A stretch of DNA of 64,000 bases, taken from the NCBI RefSeq assembly GCF_027497235.1, contig NZ_CP114902.1, positions 2,865,501 to 2,929,500 of the forward strand, written 5' to 3'. Below are positions 33,238 through 41,684 of this stretch, one piece after another. The position numbers and the translations under genes were made by a program. This DNA is from Micromonospora sp. WMMD1128 (GTDB lineage Bacteria; Actinomycetota; Actinomycetes; Mycobacteriales; Micromonosporaceae). Each line of letters opens with the position of its first letter. Within the stretch, counting starts at the first letter, position 1. The notes beneath the pieces are model-generated. The model searched no databases, was not told the DNA's origin, and saw only the letters and a program-made list of their open reading frames with translations.

Positions 33238-33514
33238 ACCGGGGGGCATCAGTCCGTCCCGGGCCGTGCCATCACGCTCGGCAATCATTGCGCTGCGTGA
33301 CCAACGTCGTCCGGTGATATCAAGCCAGCAACCACCGCCGAGGCGATACGGCTAGCCTCCTAGGACGCCTTAGGGGCGGTGCCGCACCTCCCTCGGCAGC
33401 TGTCGGGACTCGGCCACGAATTTTTCTGCTCGGGATGTCGAGAACCCGGGGCCGGCTCCGTCCCCGGTCCGAACGCGGCCAGAATGAGTCGCACCCGCAT
33501 CGAGGAGAAGCATC

Positions 33515-33925
33515 ATGGCGAAGTACCTGCTGCTGAAGCACTACCGTGGCGGCCCGAAGCCGGTCATCGACATGCCGATGCTGGACCGGTGGACGCCGGA
33601 GGAGGTCACGGCGCACGTGCAGTACATGAACGACTTCGCGGCCCGCCTGGAGTCCTCCGGCGAGTTCGTCGACGGTCAGGCACTCTCCCCGGAGGGCACC
33701 TTCGTCCGCTACGACGGGGAGGGGCGCCCGCCGGTCACCGACGGCCCGTTCGCCGAGACGAAGGACCTCATCGCCGGCTGGATGGTGATCGACGTGGACA
33801 GCTACGAGCGTGCCCTCGAACTGGCCGCGGAGCTGTCCGCCGCGCCGGGGCAGGGCGGCCGGCCGATCCACGAGTGGCTGGAGCTGCGCCCGTTCCTGAC
33901 CGAGCCGCCCACCATCACGGAGTGA
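33515..33925 (+). CDS. YCII/DGPF-domain protein
   Basis: A 136-aa protein with the YCII fold (KYLLLKHYRGG at the N-terminus) and the DGPF-type motif VTDGPFAETKDLIAGWMVIDVDS. Genes of this type accompany ECF42 sigma factors, and here it lies 9 nt upstream of one. Family members are ferredoxin-like small proteins; an Asp-His pair may be catalytic in some, but the function of this group is not settled. GAGGAG lies about 9 nt before the ATG at 33515. Confidence 0.85.
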   Translation: MAKYLLLKHYRGGPKPVIDMPMLDRWTPEEVTAHVQYMNDFAARLESSGEFVDGQALSPEGTFVRYDGEGRPPVTDGPFAETKDLIAGWMVIDVDSYERALELAAELSAAPGQGGRPIHEWLELRPFLTEPPTITE

Positions 33926-33934
33926 CCTGATCCG

Positions 33935-35071
33935 ATGGACGACGTGATGCTGCGCAGCCTCACGCCGAGCGTTCTCGGTGTCCTCGTCCGCCGCGGAGCT
34001 GACTTCGCGGCGGCCGAGGACGCCGTGCAGGACGCGCTTGTCGAGGCGCTCCGCGTGTGGCCGGCCGGCCCGCCGCGCGAGCCGAAGGCGTGGCTTGTCA
34101 CCGTCGCCTGGCGCCGGTTCCTCGACATGGCGCGCGCCGACGCCGCCCGGCGCCGGCGTGAGGAGACCGTCGACGAGGAGCCGGCGCCCGGGCCGGTGTC
34201 CGGGGCGGACGACACGCTGCGGCTCTACTTCCTCTGCGCGCATCCGGCGCTGACACCGTCGTCGGCGGTCGCGCTCACCCTGCGCGCCGTCGGCGGGCTC
34301 ACCACCCGCCAGATCGCCCGGGCGTACCTGGTGCCCGAGGCGACCATGGCGCAGCGGATCAGTCGGGCCAAGCGCACCGTCACCGGCGTACGGTTCGACC
34401 AGCCCGGCGACGTCGCGACCGTGCTGCGCGTGCTCTACCTGGTCTTCAACGAGGGCTATTCCGGCGACGTCGACCTCGCGGCCGAGTCGATCCGGCTCAC
34501 CCGGCAGCTCGCCGCCGCCATCGACCATCCCGAGGTGGCCGGGCTGCTCGCCCTCATGCTGCTGCACCACGCGCGCCGGGCCAGCCGCATCGGCCCCGGC
34601 GGCGGTCTGGTGCCGCTCGCCGAGCAGGACCGCCGCCGGTGGGACACGGGTCTCATCGCCGAGGGCGTGGAGATCCTGCAGGGGGCGCTGGCCCAGGACC
34701 GGCTGGGGGAGTTCCAGGCGCAGGCCGCCGTCGCCGCCCTGCACGCCGACGCGCCCACCGCCGCGGAGACCGACTGGGTGCAGATCGTCGAGTGGTACGA
34801 CGAGTTGGTCCGCCTCACCGACAACCCGGTCGTCCGGCTCAACCGCGCGGTCGCGGTCGGCGAGGCGGACGGCGCACGGTCCGGGCTGGCGGCGCTCGCC
34901 GAGCTGGACGAGACGCTGCCCCGGTACGCGGCGGTGGCGGCGTACCTGCACGAACGCGACGGCGACCGGCCGACGGCGGCCCGGCTCTACGCCGACGCGG
35001 CCCGCAAGGCCACCAGCATCGCCGAGCGGGACCACCTGACCCGCCAGGCCGCCCGCCTGAACACCCGGTGA
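33935..35071 (+). CDS. ECF42-type RNA polymerase sigma factor (DUF6596)
   Basis: A 378-aa sigma factor. Region 2 (about 10-75) has FAAAEDAVQDALVEALRVWP and PKAWLVTVAWRRFLDMAR; region 4 (about 105-160) has LTTRQIARAYLVPEATMAQRISRAK. A long C-terminal extension (about 170-378) follows (LYLVFNEGYSGD...HDAPTAAETDWVQIVEWYDEL...NRAVAVGEADG), the helical TPR-like domain that defines ECF42. This extension is needed for activity in characterised members. There is no anti-sigma gene nearby, consistent with the group. It is co-transcribed with the YCII/DGPF gene. Confidence 0.9.
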   Translation: MDDVMLRSLTPSVLGVLVRRGADFAAAEDAVQDALVEALRVWPAGPPREPKAWLVTVAWRRFLDMARADAARRRREETVDEEPAPGPVSGADDTLRLYFLCAHPALTPSSAVALTLRAVGGLTTRQIARAYLVPEATMAQRISRAKRTVTGVRFDQPGDVATVLRVLYLVFNEGYSGDVDLAAESIRLTRQLAAAIDHPEVAGLLALMLLHHARRASRIGPGGGLVPLAEQDRRRWDTGLIAEGVEILQGALAQDRLGEFQAQAAVAALHADAPTAAETDWVQIVEWYDELVRLTDNPVVRLNRAVAVGEADGARSGLAALAELDETLPRYAAVAAYLHERDGDRPTAARLYADAARKATSIAERDHLTRQAARLNTR

Positions 35072-35172
35072 GGCGGGTACGGCGGGCGTCGAGCTGAACC
35101 GTCGGCGGTGGCCGGTGGGGTCCTCGACGGTGGGCTCCGATGGCGCGCCTCGCCACACGCTAGCCTGCGGGC

Positions 35173-35718
35173 ATGGATCTGGGGCCGCACGGCGAGCGGG
35201 TGGCCGTGTCCCTCGCGCGCCGACTCGACCGGCTGACCTTCGAGGATCTGGCCACCGACCAGGTGACCGCCCGGCTCGTTGACGCCGTGGTCGAGTGGGC
35301 GACAGATGAGGGTTGGCGGGTCTACCGCCGGGCGGCGAGCGTGCTGCCGTTGCCGCCGCCGTTGTCCGGGCGGCAGTCGGTGCTCGACGTCGCCTGCGCC
35401 CGGCCGGACGGTCCACCCGTCGTCGTCGAGGTCGACCACACCGACCGTCGACGGACCGTGGAGAAGCTGCTGGCTGAGGCCGGGGCCGGACGGATCCCGA
35501 TCTGGCTGCGCTGGGGCGTACCCGGGTTCGCCGCGCCACCCGCGCCGATCCGGATGGTGACGGTCGAGGTGTCCCGCCGCAACGGTTCGGCCGGCCGGGG
35601 GCGGCTGCACTCGCGGCGACCGGTGGCGGACCGGCCGGCACCTGCGCACTCGGTCACGGCGGTCGGCCCGGCGGCCCCGGTCGCGTTGCCGATTCCCCTC
35701 CCTGGCGAGCCCGACTGA
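35173..35718 (+). CDS. Hypothetical protein with possible PD-(D/E)xK nuclease-like core
   Basis: A 181-aa protein. The region 60-115 reads GRQSVLDVACARPDG...VVVEVDHTDRRRTVEKLLAEA...IPIWLRWG: an Asp on one strand, then E-V-D on the next, followed by a helix. This resembles the core of restriction-endonuclease-fold proteins, although the expected Lys is replaced by Asp-His. The C-terminal 60 residues are Pro/Ala/Arg-rich and disordered. I do not recognise a named family. The ATG at 35173 begins MDLGPHGERVAVSLARRL. It stands alone between the sigma factor and an MFS gene. Confidence 0.55.
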   Translation: MDLGPHGERVAVSLARRLDRLTFEDLATDQVTARLVDAVVEWATDEGWRVYRRAASVLPLPPPLSGRQSVLDVACARPDGPPVVVEVDHTDRRRTVEKLLAEAGAGRIPIWLRWGVPGFAAPPAPIRMVTVEVSRRNGSAGRGRLHSRRPVADRPAPAHSVTAVGPAAPVALPIPLPGEPD

Positions 35719-35789
35719 GCGGAGTGGCGTGTGCGGGGCCTCCGTAAATTGCTCGGCGGGCGGCGCTGTCACTGGTAGCTTGCCCCGTC

Positions 35790-37043
35790 GTGACGGGGGA
35801 ACGACTCGGGGGGCGCTTCGCCCGCCTGTGGACCGCGAGCACGCTGTCCGCGCTCGGCAGCGGCACGGCCACGGTGGCCGCCCCGCTGTACGTGGCGTCG
35901 CGTACCGACGACCCGCTCGTGGTGTCCGCTGGCGCGGCGGTGTCGTGGTTGCCGTGGCTGCTGTTCGCGCTGCCCGGCGGGGTGCTGGCGGACCGGGTGG
36001 ACCGGCGTCGGCTGATGGTGCTCATCGACTGGGTGCGGGTCGTCGCGCTGGCCGCGCTGGCCGCGGCGATGCTCGCCGACCGGGCCGGGATCGTGCTTCT
36101 CTACCTGGTGCTGTTCGTGGTCAACGCCGGTGAGGTGGTGTTCCGCGTCGCCGCCCAGGCGGTGCTGCCGGCGGTGGTGCCCCGGTCCCGGCTGGAACGG
36201 GCAAACGGCTGGCTGAGCGGCGGCGCCCAGGTGACGCAGAACATGGTCGCCGGCCCGCTCGGCGGGTTCCTGTTCGTGCTCGCGGCGGCGGCGCCGTTCG
36301 CGCTCAACGCCGGCACGTACGCGCTCAGCGCCGTGCTCGTCGGTCTGCTCGCCGGCACGTATCGCGGGGAGGGGGCGAGGACCGGGCCGCGCTCGGCGCG
36401 GGCGGAGATCGCCGAGGGCTTCCGGTGGCTGCTGTCGCAGCGGCTGCTGCGTACCATGGCCGTGCTGATCGGGCTGCTCAACGTCACGCTGACCGCGGCG
36501 ATCGCGGTGCTGGTGCTGCTCGCGACCGAGCGCCTGGGCCTCGGTTCGGTCGGCTACGGCGCGTTGTTCACCTGCCTGGCGGTGGGTGGGCTGCTCGGCT
36601 CGGTCGTCGGTGACCGGTTGATCGCCGCCTTCACCGCGACCTGGACGGTGCGGGTGGGCCTGCTTGTCGAGGCCGGCCTGCACCTGGCGTTGGCCGCGTC
36701 GCGCAGCGCGGCGGTGGTCGGGTTCGCGTTGTTCGCGTTCGGGGTGCACGGCGCGTTGTGGAACATCGTGGCCAACTCGCTGCGGCAGCGGCTCACCCCG
36801 CCGGCGATGCTGGGTCGGGTGGGCAGCACGACGTTGTTCGTCGCGGCCGGCGGCAACTGCGTCGGCGCGTTGCTCGGCGGCGTGGTGGCGGCCCGGTACG
36901 GCATCACCGCCCCGTACTGGGTGGGCTTCGTGGTGGCGGTCGCGGTGATCGCCGCGACGTGGCGGGTCTTCGACCGGGCCACGGTGGCCGCCGCGTACGC
37001 CGAGCCGGCCGTCGCGGAGGTCCGCGAGCTGGCCACCGGATAG
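35790..37043 (+). CDS. MFS transporter
   Basis: A 417-aa permease of the major facilitator superfamily with about 12 helices. Characteristic elements are the N-terminal RLWTASTLSALGSGTATVAAPLYV, the loop PGGVLADRVDRRRLMVLIDWVR, and AQAVLPAVVPRSRLERANGWLSGG, which is typical of the MFS_3/enterobactin-exporter-like group (often exporters of siderophores or macrolides). The substrate is unknown here. The start is GTG at 35790, 69 nt after the preceding stop. A GGGGCCCC/GTTAA repeat starts 27 nt after its end. Confidence 0.85.
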   Translation: MTGERLGGRFARLWTASTLSALGSGTATVAAPLYVASRTDDPLVVSAGAAVSWLPWLLFALPGGVLADRVDRRRLMVLIDWVRVVALAALAAAMLADRAGIVLLYLVLFVVNAGEVVFRVAAQAVLPAVVPRSRLERANGWLSGGAQVTQNMVAGPLGGFLFVLAAAAPFALNAGTYALSAVLVGLLAGTYRGEGARTGPRSARAEIAEGFRWLLSQRLLRTMAVLIGLLNVTLTAAIAVLVLLATERLGLGSVGYGALFTCLAVGGLLGSVVGDRLIAAFTATWTVRVGLLVEAGLHLALAASRSAAVVGFALFAFGVHGALWNIVANSLRQRLTPPAMLGRVGSTTLFVAAGGNCVGALLGGVVAARYGITAPYWVGFVVAVAVIAATWRVFDRATVAAAYAEPAVAEVRELATG

Positions 37044-37070
37044 CCCCCGCGCGCGAACTGCCCACCGGTT

Positions 37071-37124
37071 TGTTAAGCGGGGGCCCTTCCTCTACCGCAG
37101 GCGTTAACCGGGGCCCCCTCCTTG
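37071..37124. repeat. GGGGCCCC/GTTAA palindromic repeat, copy 3
   Basis: TGTTAAGCGGGGGCCCTTCC, a spacer TCTACCGCAG, then GCGTTAACCGGGGCCCCCTCC. It matches the copy at 54585-54641 most closely (both share TTCCTCTACCG). It lies between the MFS and lycopene cyclase genes. Confidence 0.8.
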
Positions 37125-37155
37125 AATCGTCCCGCGGGTGTGGCAGCGTGGGTGG

Positions 37156-38343
37156 GTGTCCGCTTTCTCCCCGGTCGACGTCGACCTCGCGCTGGTCGGC
37201 GGCGGTGGCGCCGCCTCCCTGGTCCTGGCCGCCCTGGACCGGCATCGGGTGCGCGGCGTGCGGGTGGCCGTGGTGGATCCGGTCCGCAAGCGCGGCCAGG
37301 ACCGCACCTGGGCGTTCTGGGGCACCCCCGGCGGCGACCTCGATCCGCTGCTGAGCGCGAGCTGGTCGCGGGTGGAGGTGGTGACGGCGGCGGGCCGCCG
37401 CGTCCTGCCGTTGGACCCGCTGCGGTACGCCATGCTGCGTTCCGCCCCGGTCTACGACCGGGCTGCCGAGGCGGAACGGCGGCTGGACGCGGTGCGGATC
37501 GGCGCGGCGGCGGGGGAGGTGCGCGACGACGGTGCTCGGGTGACCGTGCACGACCCCGCCGGTGGGGTGTTGGTGCGGGCCGGCTGGGTGCTCGACTCCC
37601 GGCCCCGCCCGCCCGCGCGGCCGGGGCGTACGACCTGGTTGCAGCACTTCCGGGGGTGGTGGTTGGCGGCCGAGAAGCCGACGTTCGACCCGGGCCGGGC
37701 GGTGTTGATGGATTTCCGCACCCCGCAGCCGGAGCGCGGGGTGTCCTTCGGGTACGTGCTGCCGGTCGACGACCGGTTCGCGCTCGTGGAGTACACCGAG
37801 TTCGGGCCGGCGGTGCTCGACGACGCCGGCTACGACGCGGCGCTGCGCGGCTATGCCGGGCTGCTCGGTCTGGACCTGGGCGCGCTGCGGGTGCGGGAGG
37901 TGGAGAACGGGGTGATCCCGATGACCGACGGCCCGTTCGTGGCCCGCCCGAGCCCTCGGGTGGTGCGTTTGGGCACCGCCGGTGGGGCGACCCGGCCGTC
38001 CACCGGGTTCACGTTCTCCGCCATGCTGCGCCAGGCCGACCAGGTGGCCCGGGCCGTGGCGGCGGGTCGCCCGCCGGTGCCCGCGCCCGCGTACCCGGGT
38101 CGGCACCTGTGGATGGACGCGGTGGCGTTGCGGGCCCTGGACCGGGGGCACGTGGCCGGGGTGGAGTTCTTCGAGCGGCTGTTCGACCGCAACCCGCCGG
38201 AGCGGGTGCTGCGCTTCCTCGACGGCGTCACCAGCCCGGTCGAGGACCTGGCGGTGATGCGGTCCAGCCCGTTGCTGCCGATGACCGGCGCGGTGCTCGG
38301 GGACGCCGCCGGCCGGCTACGCGCCCGGCTGCGCCCCGCCTAG
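37156..38343 (+). CDS. crtY: Lycopene beta-cyclase family protein (CrtY type)
   Basis: A 395-aa FAD/NAD-binding cyclase. The dinucleotide fold DLALVGGGGAASLVLAALDR opens the protein, followed by VVDPVRKRGQDRTWAFWG, the CrtY hallmark (D-x-x-x-x-x-x-x-x-T-W-x-F). FRGWWLAAEKPTFDP, MDFRTPQ, VEYTEFGP and the C-terminal GGATRPSTGFTFSAMLRQAD match the family's active-site regions. It should cyclise the ends of lycopene to beta-carotene. No crtE, crtB or crtI gene lies in the window, so the cyclase is isolated from its pathway here. GTG 37156 is preferred over an upstream ATG at 37138. Confidence 0.85.
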   Translation: MSAFSPVDVDLALVGGGGAASLVLAALDRHRVRGVRVAVVDPVRKRGQDRTWAFWGTPGGDLDPLLSASWSRVEVVTAAGRRVLPLDPLRYAMLRSAPVYDRAAEAERRLDAVRIGAAAGEVRDDGARVTVHDPAGGVLVRAGWVLDSRPRPPARPGRTTWLQHFRGWWLAAEKPTFDPGRAVLMDFRTPQPERGVSFGYVLPVDDRFALVEYTEFGPAVLDDAGYDAALRGYAGLLGLDLGALRVREVENGVIPMTDGPFVARPSPRVVRLGTAGGATRPSTGFTFSAMLRQADQVARAVAAGRPPVPAPAYPGRHLWMDAVALRALDRGHVAGVEFFERLFDRNPPERVLRFLDGVTSPVEDLAVMRSSPLLPMTGAVLGDAAGRLRARLRPA

Positions 38344-39444
38344 GGTCGCGGCGACCCGGTCGCGCACCAGCGCCCGCAGCCGCTCCATCGGGTCGCCGTC
38401 GCCCGCGCCGAGCCGGTTGCGCACCGCCGCCACCGTCAACCCCAGTTCCGGGTACGCGAACGCGAGGCTGCCGCCGCTGCCGGCGGTGCCGAACGACCCG
38501 TCGTCGTCGACCGCGTACCCGAGCCCGAACGTGCTCTCCTGCCCGAACACCCACTCCTGCGCGCGCACCGCGGGCGCGGACACGGCGCGCAGCCGCTCGG
38601 GGGAGATCAGTCGGACCCCGTCGACCGGGCCGAGCAGCGCCGCGTACATCCGGGCCACCGCGCGGGCGCTCATCGTGCCGACCGACGGCACCTCGGCGCG
38701 GAGCACGTCCGGGTTGCCGCCGATCGTCGCGTCCGGCCGGACCGCGGGCGGGGCCACCGCGTCGAAGTGCGGCAGGTTGGCGCCGGCCCAGGTCATCATC
38801 GCGGACAGGCCGGCGTCCTCCAGCCGGGCCAGCCGGGGCAGCTCCGCCTCGGGTACGGCGAGGAACAGCTCCCGGTCGACGGCGAGCGGCCCGGCCACCT
38901 CCTCGGCGAGGACCCGGGAGATCGACCTGCCGGTGACCCGGCGGACCACCTCGCCGACCAGCCAGCCCCACGTCCAGGCGTGGTAGGCCAGCCGTTCGCC
39001 GGGCGCCCACAACGGCTTCGCGTCGGCGAGCAGATCGCACATGCGCTGCCAGTCGGTGAAGTCGGCGGGGGTGATGTCGGCGGGCAGGGCGGGCAGGCCG
39101 GCGGTGTAGGTGAGCACGTGCCGCAGCGTGATGCCGTCCTTGCCGTTGCGGGCGAACTCCGGCCACACCCGCGCCAGCGGAACGTCGTAGTCGAGGCGGC
39201 CCTGCTCGGCCAGCACGTGCACCACGGTCGCGGTGAGGCCCTTGCCGGTGGAGACCGCGTGCACCGGCGTGTCGGCGGTCATCGGCCGGCCGGCGTCGGT
39301 GTCGGCGAGGCCGGCCTGTTCCTCGACGATCGGCGCGCCGTCGAGGTAGGCGGCGACCTGCACGCCGGCCTCCCGCCCGGAGGTCACCAGGTCGTCGATC
39401 GTCGCGCGCACTTCGGCCCGCAGGCCGTCCCATCGGTCGTCCAC
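38317..39444 (-). CDS. Serine hydrolase of the beta-lactamase (class C/esterase) family
   Basis: A 375-aa cytoplasmic-looking beta-lactamase-fold hydrolase without signal peptide. The nucleophile is Ser65 in STGKG (S-x-x-K), Tyr154 in YHAW is the Y-x-x base, and GSGGS near residue 335 takes the third-motif position. LTYTAGLP is the typical loop of EstB/EstA-like esterases. It probably hydrolyses esters rather than antibiotics. The start is GTG at 39444, chosen to begin just before the first conserved helix; no strong ribosome site is visible. Its end overlaps the convergent lycopene cyclase by 27 nt. Confidence 0.85.
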   Translation of the reverse strand: MDDRWDGLRAEVRATIDDLVTSGREAGVQVAAYLDGAPIVEEQAGLADTDAGRPMTADTPVHAVSTGKGLTATVVHVLAEQGRLDYDVPLARVWPEFARNGKDGITLRHVLTYTAGLPALPADITPADFTDWQRMCDLLADAKPLWAPGERLAYHAWTWGWLVGEVVRRVTGRSISRVLAEEVAGPLAVDRELFLAVPEAELPRLARLEDAGLSAMMTWAGANLPHFDAVAPPAVRPDATIGGNPDVLRAEVPSVGTMSARAVARMYAALLGPVDGVRLISPERLRAVSAPAVRAQEWVFGQESTFGLGYAVDDDGSFGTAGSGGSLAFAYPELGLTVAAVRNRLGAGDGDPMERLRALVRDRVAATLGGAQPGA

Positions 39445-39569
39445 GGTCAGGGAGCCTGCCAGAGCGCCGCGTCGGCGTCGCCCGGTTTTTCGTCGTCGAT
39501 GTCCCTCCGCCGGAGCCGTGAGACGGTGCGCCGTCGAGGGTCGGGCGGCGCACCCGGTAGGTTGCCGGC

Positions 39570-40142
39570 ATGGCGGAGGCGGAGACCGGCCGGGTCGTGG
39601 AGATCTGGACCGACGGCGCATGCAGCGGCAATCCCGGGCCCGGTGGCTGGGGCGCGGTGTTGCGCTGGGGCGGGCACGAGCGGGAGCTGTGCGGTGGCGA
39701 GGCGGCCTCCACCACGAACAACCGGATGGAGCTGACCGCCGCGATCGAGGCGTTGGAGAGCCTGACCCGCCCGGTGACCGTGCGGCTGCACACCGACAGC
39801 ACCTACGTGCGTAACGGCATCACCGGGTGGTTGAACGGGTGGAAGCGCAACGGCTGGGTCACCGCCGCGAAGCAGCCGGTGAAGAACGCCGACCTGTGGC
39901 AGCGGTTGGAGGCCGCCTGCGCCCGGCACGACGTCACCTGGCTGTGGGTGAAGGGCCACAACGGACATCCGGAGAACGAACGCGCCGACGCGCTCGCCAA
40001 CCGGGGGATGAGCGAGTCGCGGGGCGGCGGTTCACCGGCCACCCCGCGCACGCCGGCGGCTCACCGCAGCGGGCGGCCCTCCTCGATCTCCTCCGGCCCG
40101 TCGGCCGGGTCGGCGGCGCCGGAGACGGCGTCCACGTCGTAG
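39570..40142 (+). CDS. rnhA: Ribonuclease HI with disordered C-terminal extension
   Basis: A 190-aa RNase HI. It cleaves RNA in RNA-DNA hybrids during replication and repair. Catalytic residues are Asp15 ([11 protein letters not shown]), Glu54 ([10 protein letters not shown]), Asp76 (HTDSTYV) and Asp140 (NERADALAN); [13 protein letters not shown] supplies the His loop, and [14 protein letters not shown] is the handle region. The family ends near residue 148; here a Ser/Pro/Arg-rich 40-residue tail continues and overlaps the convergent gene by 82 nt. The tail is probably non-functional read-through sequence. Confidence 0.9.
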   Translation: MAEAETGRVVEIWTDGACSGNPGPGGWGAVLRWGGHERELCGGEAASTTNNRMELTAAIEALESLTRPVTVRLHTDSTYVRNGITGWLNGWKRNGWVTAAKQPVKNADLWQRLEAACARHDVTWLWVKGHNGHPENERADALANRGMSESRGGGSPATPRTPAAHRSGRPSSISSGPSAGSAAPETASTS

Positions 40143-40321
40143 CCGGCCCGGCTGGTGTCCCGCGCCGAGCGCCGGTCCTCGGCCGGCAGGTCGGCGAAGT
40201 CGTCGCCGCTGTCGTCAGTGGTGTGCAGGGATTCGCCCGGCGGGCGCAGGGACGCCTCGTAGGCGGTGGCGCCGTCCGGTTCGTCGCCGGCCGCGCGGCC
40301 GAAGGACTCTTCACTGGTCAT
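40061..40321 (-). CDS. Small acidic hypothetical protein
   Basis: An 86-aa highly acidic protein ([53 protein letters not shown]) without hydrophobic segments; it is predicted to be disordered. I cannot assign a family. It resembles the acidic protein at 5223-5483 only in composition. The ATG at 40321 lacks a strong ribosome site nearby. Its 3' end overlaps the RNase HI gene tail by 82 nt, so one of the two ends is likely less constrained. Confidence 0.5.
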   Translation of the reverse strand: MTSEESFGRAAGDEPDGATAYEASLRPPGESLHTTDDSGDDFADLPAEDRRSARDTSRAGYDVDAVSGAADPADGPEEIEEGRPLR

Positions 40322-40594
40322 GTCGCACTCCTGCCCGCATCCGGTGACGGCAAACGTTCAGCGGGCCGCGTCCGGGTGCGTCGGCATCGACGAGCCGCCC
40401 GAACTGCTGCCGGACGCCCCGCCGGCCATACCCGACCCGTCGTCCTCGGTCACCTCGCCCGATATCCCACCGGTCCCGCCCCCGTCCCACCTCGACTGTT
40501 CCCGCCGCCTACCCACCCCACCCCCACCAAAACCCCACCCACCCCGCCCCGCCGCCCGCCCACCTCACCCACCCGCCGTCCCCCGCCCCAGCGG
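40322..40594. other. Low-complexity C-rich gap
   Basis: I see no gene here. The second half (about 40480-40590) is a long C-rich tract built from CCACCC-like units on the plus strand, ending at the inverted repeat 40595-40650. The promoter of the acidic gene at 40321 must be in the first part. Confidence 0.4.
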
Positions 40595-40650
40595 TGATCA
40601 AGGGGTTCACGTCGAGAGGCCGCGTTGTCGAGACGCGAACTCCTTGATCA
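40595..40650. repeat. Inverted repeat with GATCAAGGAGTTC arms
   Basis: Arms TGATCAAGGGGTTCACGTC (40595-40613) and GACGCGAACTCCTTGATCA (40632-40650) match at 17 of 19 positions across an 18-nt spacer. It resembles the GATCATGAAGTTGGC family in design but has a different arm sequence. The stop codon of the pentapeptide-repeat gene lies inside its right arm. Confidence 0.85.
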
Positions 40651-41550
40651 ACGGGGATGGCGCGGGCGGGGATGGTGGGCCGGGCGGTGGCGGGGTGGGC
40701 GAGGTGCGGTGGGGGTTGGGGGGCGGGACGGGGTTAGCGTCAGGAACCAGTGCGCGGGGCGGCGCAGGCCGGGCGGTAGGACGGTGCGGTGGTCGCCGCG
40801 GGCGGCGTCGAGCTGGGACTGGTGCGTGAACAGGCACTCGCCGAGATCGGCGCCGCGCAGGTCCGCGCCGCGCAGATCGGCCCCGGTCAGGTCGGCGGCG
40901 CCGAGCCGAACCCCGCGCAGGTCCGCCCCGATCAGGGTGGCGCCGCGCAGGTTCGCCCCGGCCAGCGCGGCGCGGCGCAGGTCCACGCCGATCAGCACGG
41001 CGCCCCGGCGGTCCGGCCCGGCCCGACCGGCGCGGGCCTGCTCGCCGGCGCTCGACAGCAGTCGGTTGACCCGGTCCCGGTGCGCGTCGGCGTCGACCGC
41101 GAGCAGTTCCTCCGGAGTGCCGTCGGTGAGCCGGCCGGTCTCGTCCCGCGCGGCGGCCAGGTTGTCGCGCAGCGGACCGGGCGGGGTGAGCCGCACCGCC
41201 TCGGTCAGATACCAGAGCAGCTCGTGCAGCGGTCGCAGCACGGCGAACGTGTCGAACATCCGCCGTGCGGTCGCCGGGTCCGTGCGCCAGTCGTGGCCGG
41301 CGAAGGTGCCCTGGGTGAGGTGCTGGCCGGCACCGAAGCAGTCGAACACGGTGCACCCGGGGAAGCCGCGTTGCCGCAGCTCCGAATGGATGCCGCAGCG
41401 GGAGTCGGGGCGCAGGTTCGGGCAGGGCCGCCCGGCCGGCTTGTCGATGGCGAAGTCGGCCGAGGCGGCGAACGCCGGCGCGACGCAGCAGACCCCCGCG
41501 CAGCGCGCGCAGTCCGCCCGCAACTCCCACCCCTCGCGCTCACCGGTCAT
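40648..41550 (-). CDS. YkgJ-type cysteine-cluster plus pentapeptide-repeat protein
   Basis: A 300-aa fusion. Residues 10-65 hold a Cys-rich metal-binding cluster of YkgJ type (DCARCAGVCC, CPNLRPDSRCGIH, GCTVFDCFGAG). A helical middle follows (about 75-165). Residues about 175-235 contain pentapeptide repeats A(D/N)LRG: LIGVDLRRAALAGANLRGAT, GADLRGVRLGAADLTGADLRGADLRGADLGE, which form a right-handed beta-helix. The role is unknown. The last 25 residues (RPPTPTAPRPPRHRPAHHPRPR) are encoded by C-rich low-complexity DNA, and the stop is supplied by the inverted repeat 40595-40650, so the native end may have been lost. Confidence 0.8.
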   Translation of the reverse strand: MTGEREGWELRADCARCAGVCCVAPAFAASADFAIDKPAGRPCPNLRPDSRCGIHSELRQRGFPGCTVFDCFGAGQHLTQGTFAGHDWRTDPATARRMFDTFAVLRPLHELLWYLTEAVRLTPPGPLRDNLAAARDETGRLTDGTPEELLAVDADAHRDRVNRLLSSAGEQARAGRAGPDRRGAVLIGVDLRRAALAGANLRGATLIGADLRGVRLGAADLTGADLRGADLRGADLGECLFTHQSQLDAARGDHRTVLPPGLRRPAHWFLTLTPSRPPTPTAPRPPRHRPAHHPRPRHPR

Positions 41551-41616
41551 CCGCCGCCCCCTCCGACATCCGGTCCATTCTCCGCTGGCCCACCACCCGC
41601 ACCCCACCCGCCCCGC

Positions 41617-41671
41617 GATCATGAAGTTGGCGGCGCCCGCCGTTCGAATTGTCGCCGGCAACCTCATGATC
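41617..41671. repeat. Dispersed inverted repeat, GATCATGAAGTTGGCGG family, copy 2
   Basis: Arms GATCATGAAGTTGGCGGCG (41617-41635) and CGCCGGCAACCTCATGATC (41653-41671) pair at 17 of 19 positions. It sits between the pentapeptide gene start and the WYL gene end, a 134-nt gap. Confidence 0.85.
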
Positions 41672-41684
41672 GGCGGGGCGGGTG

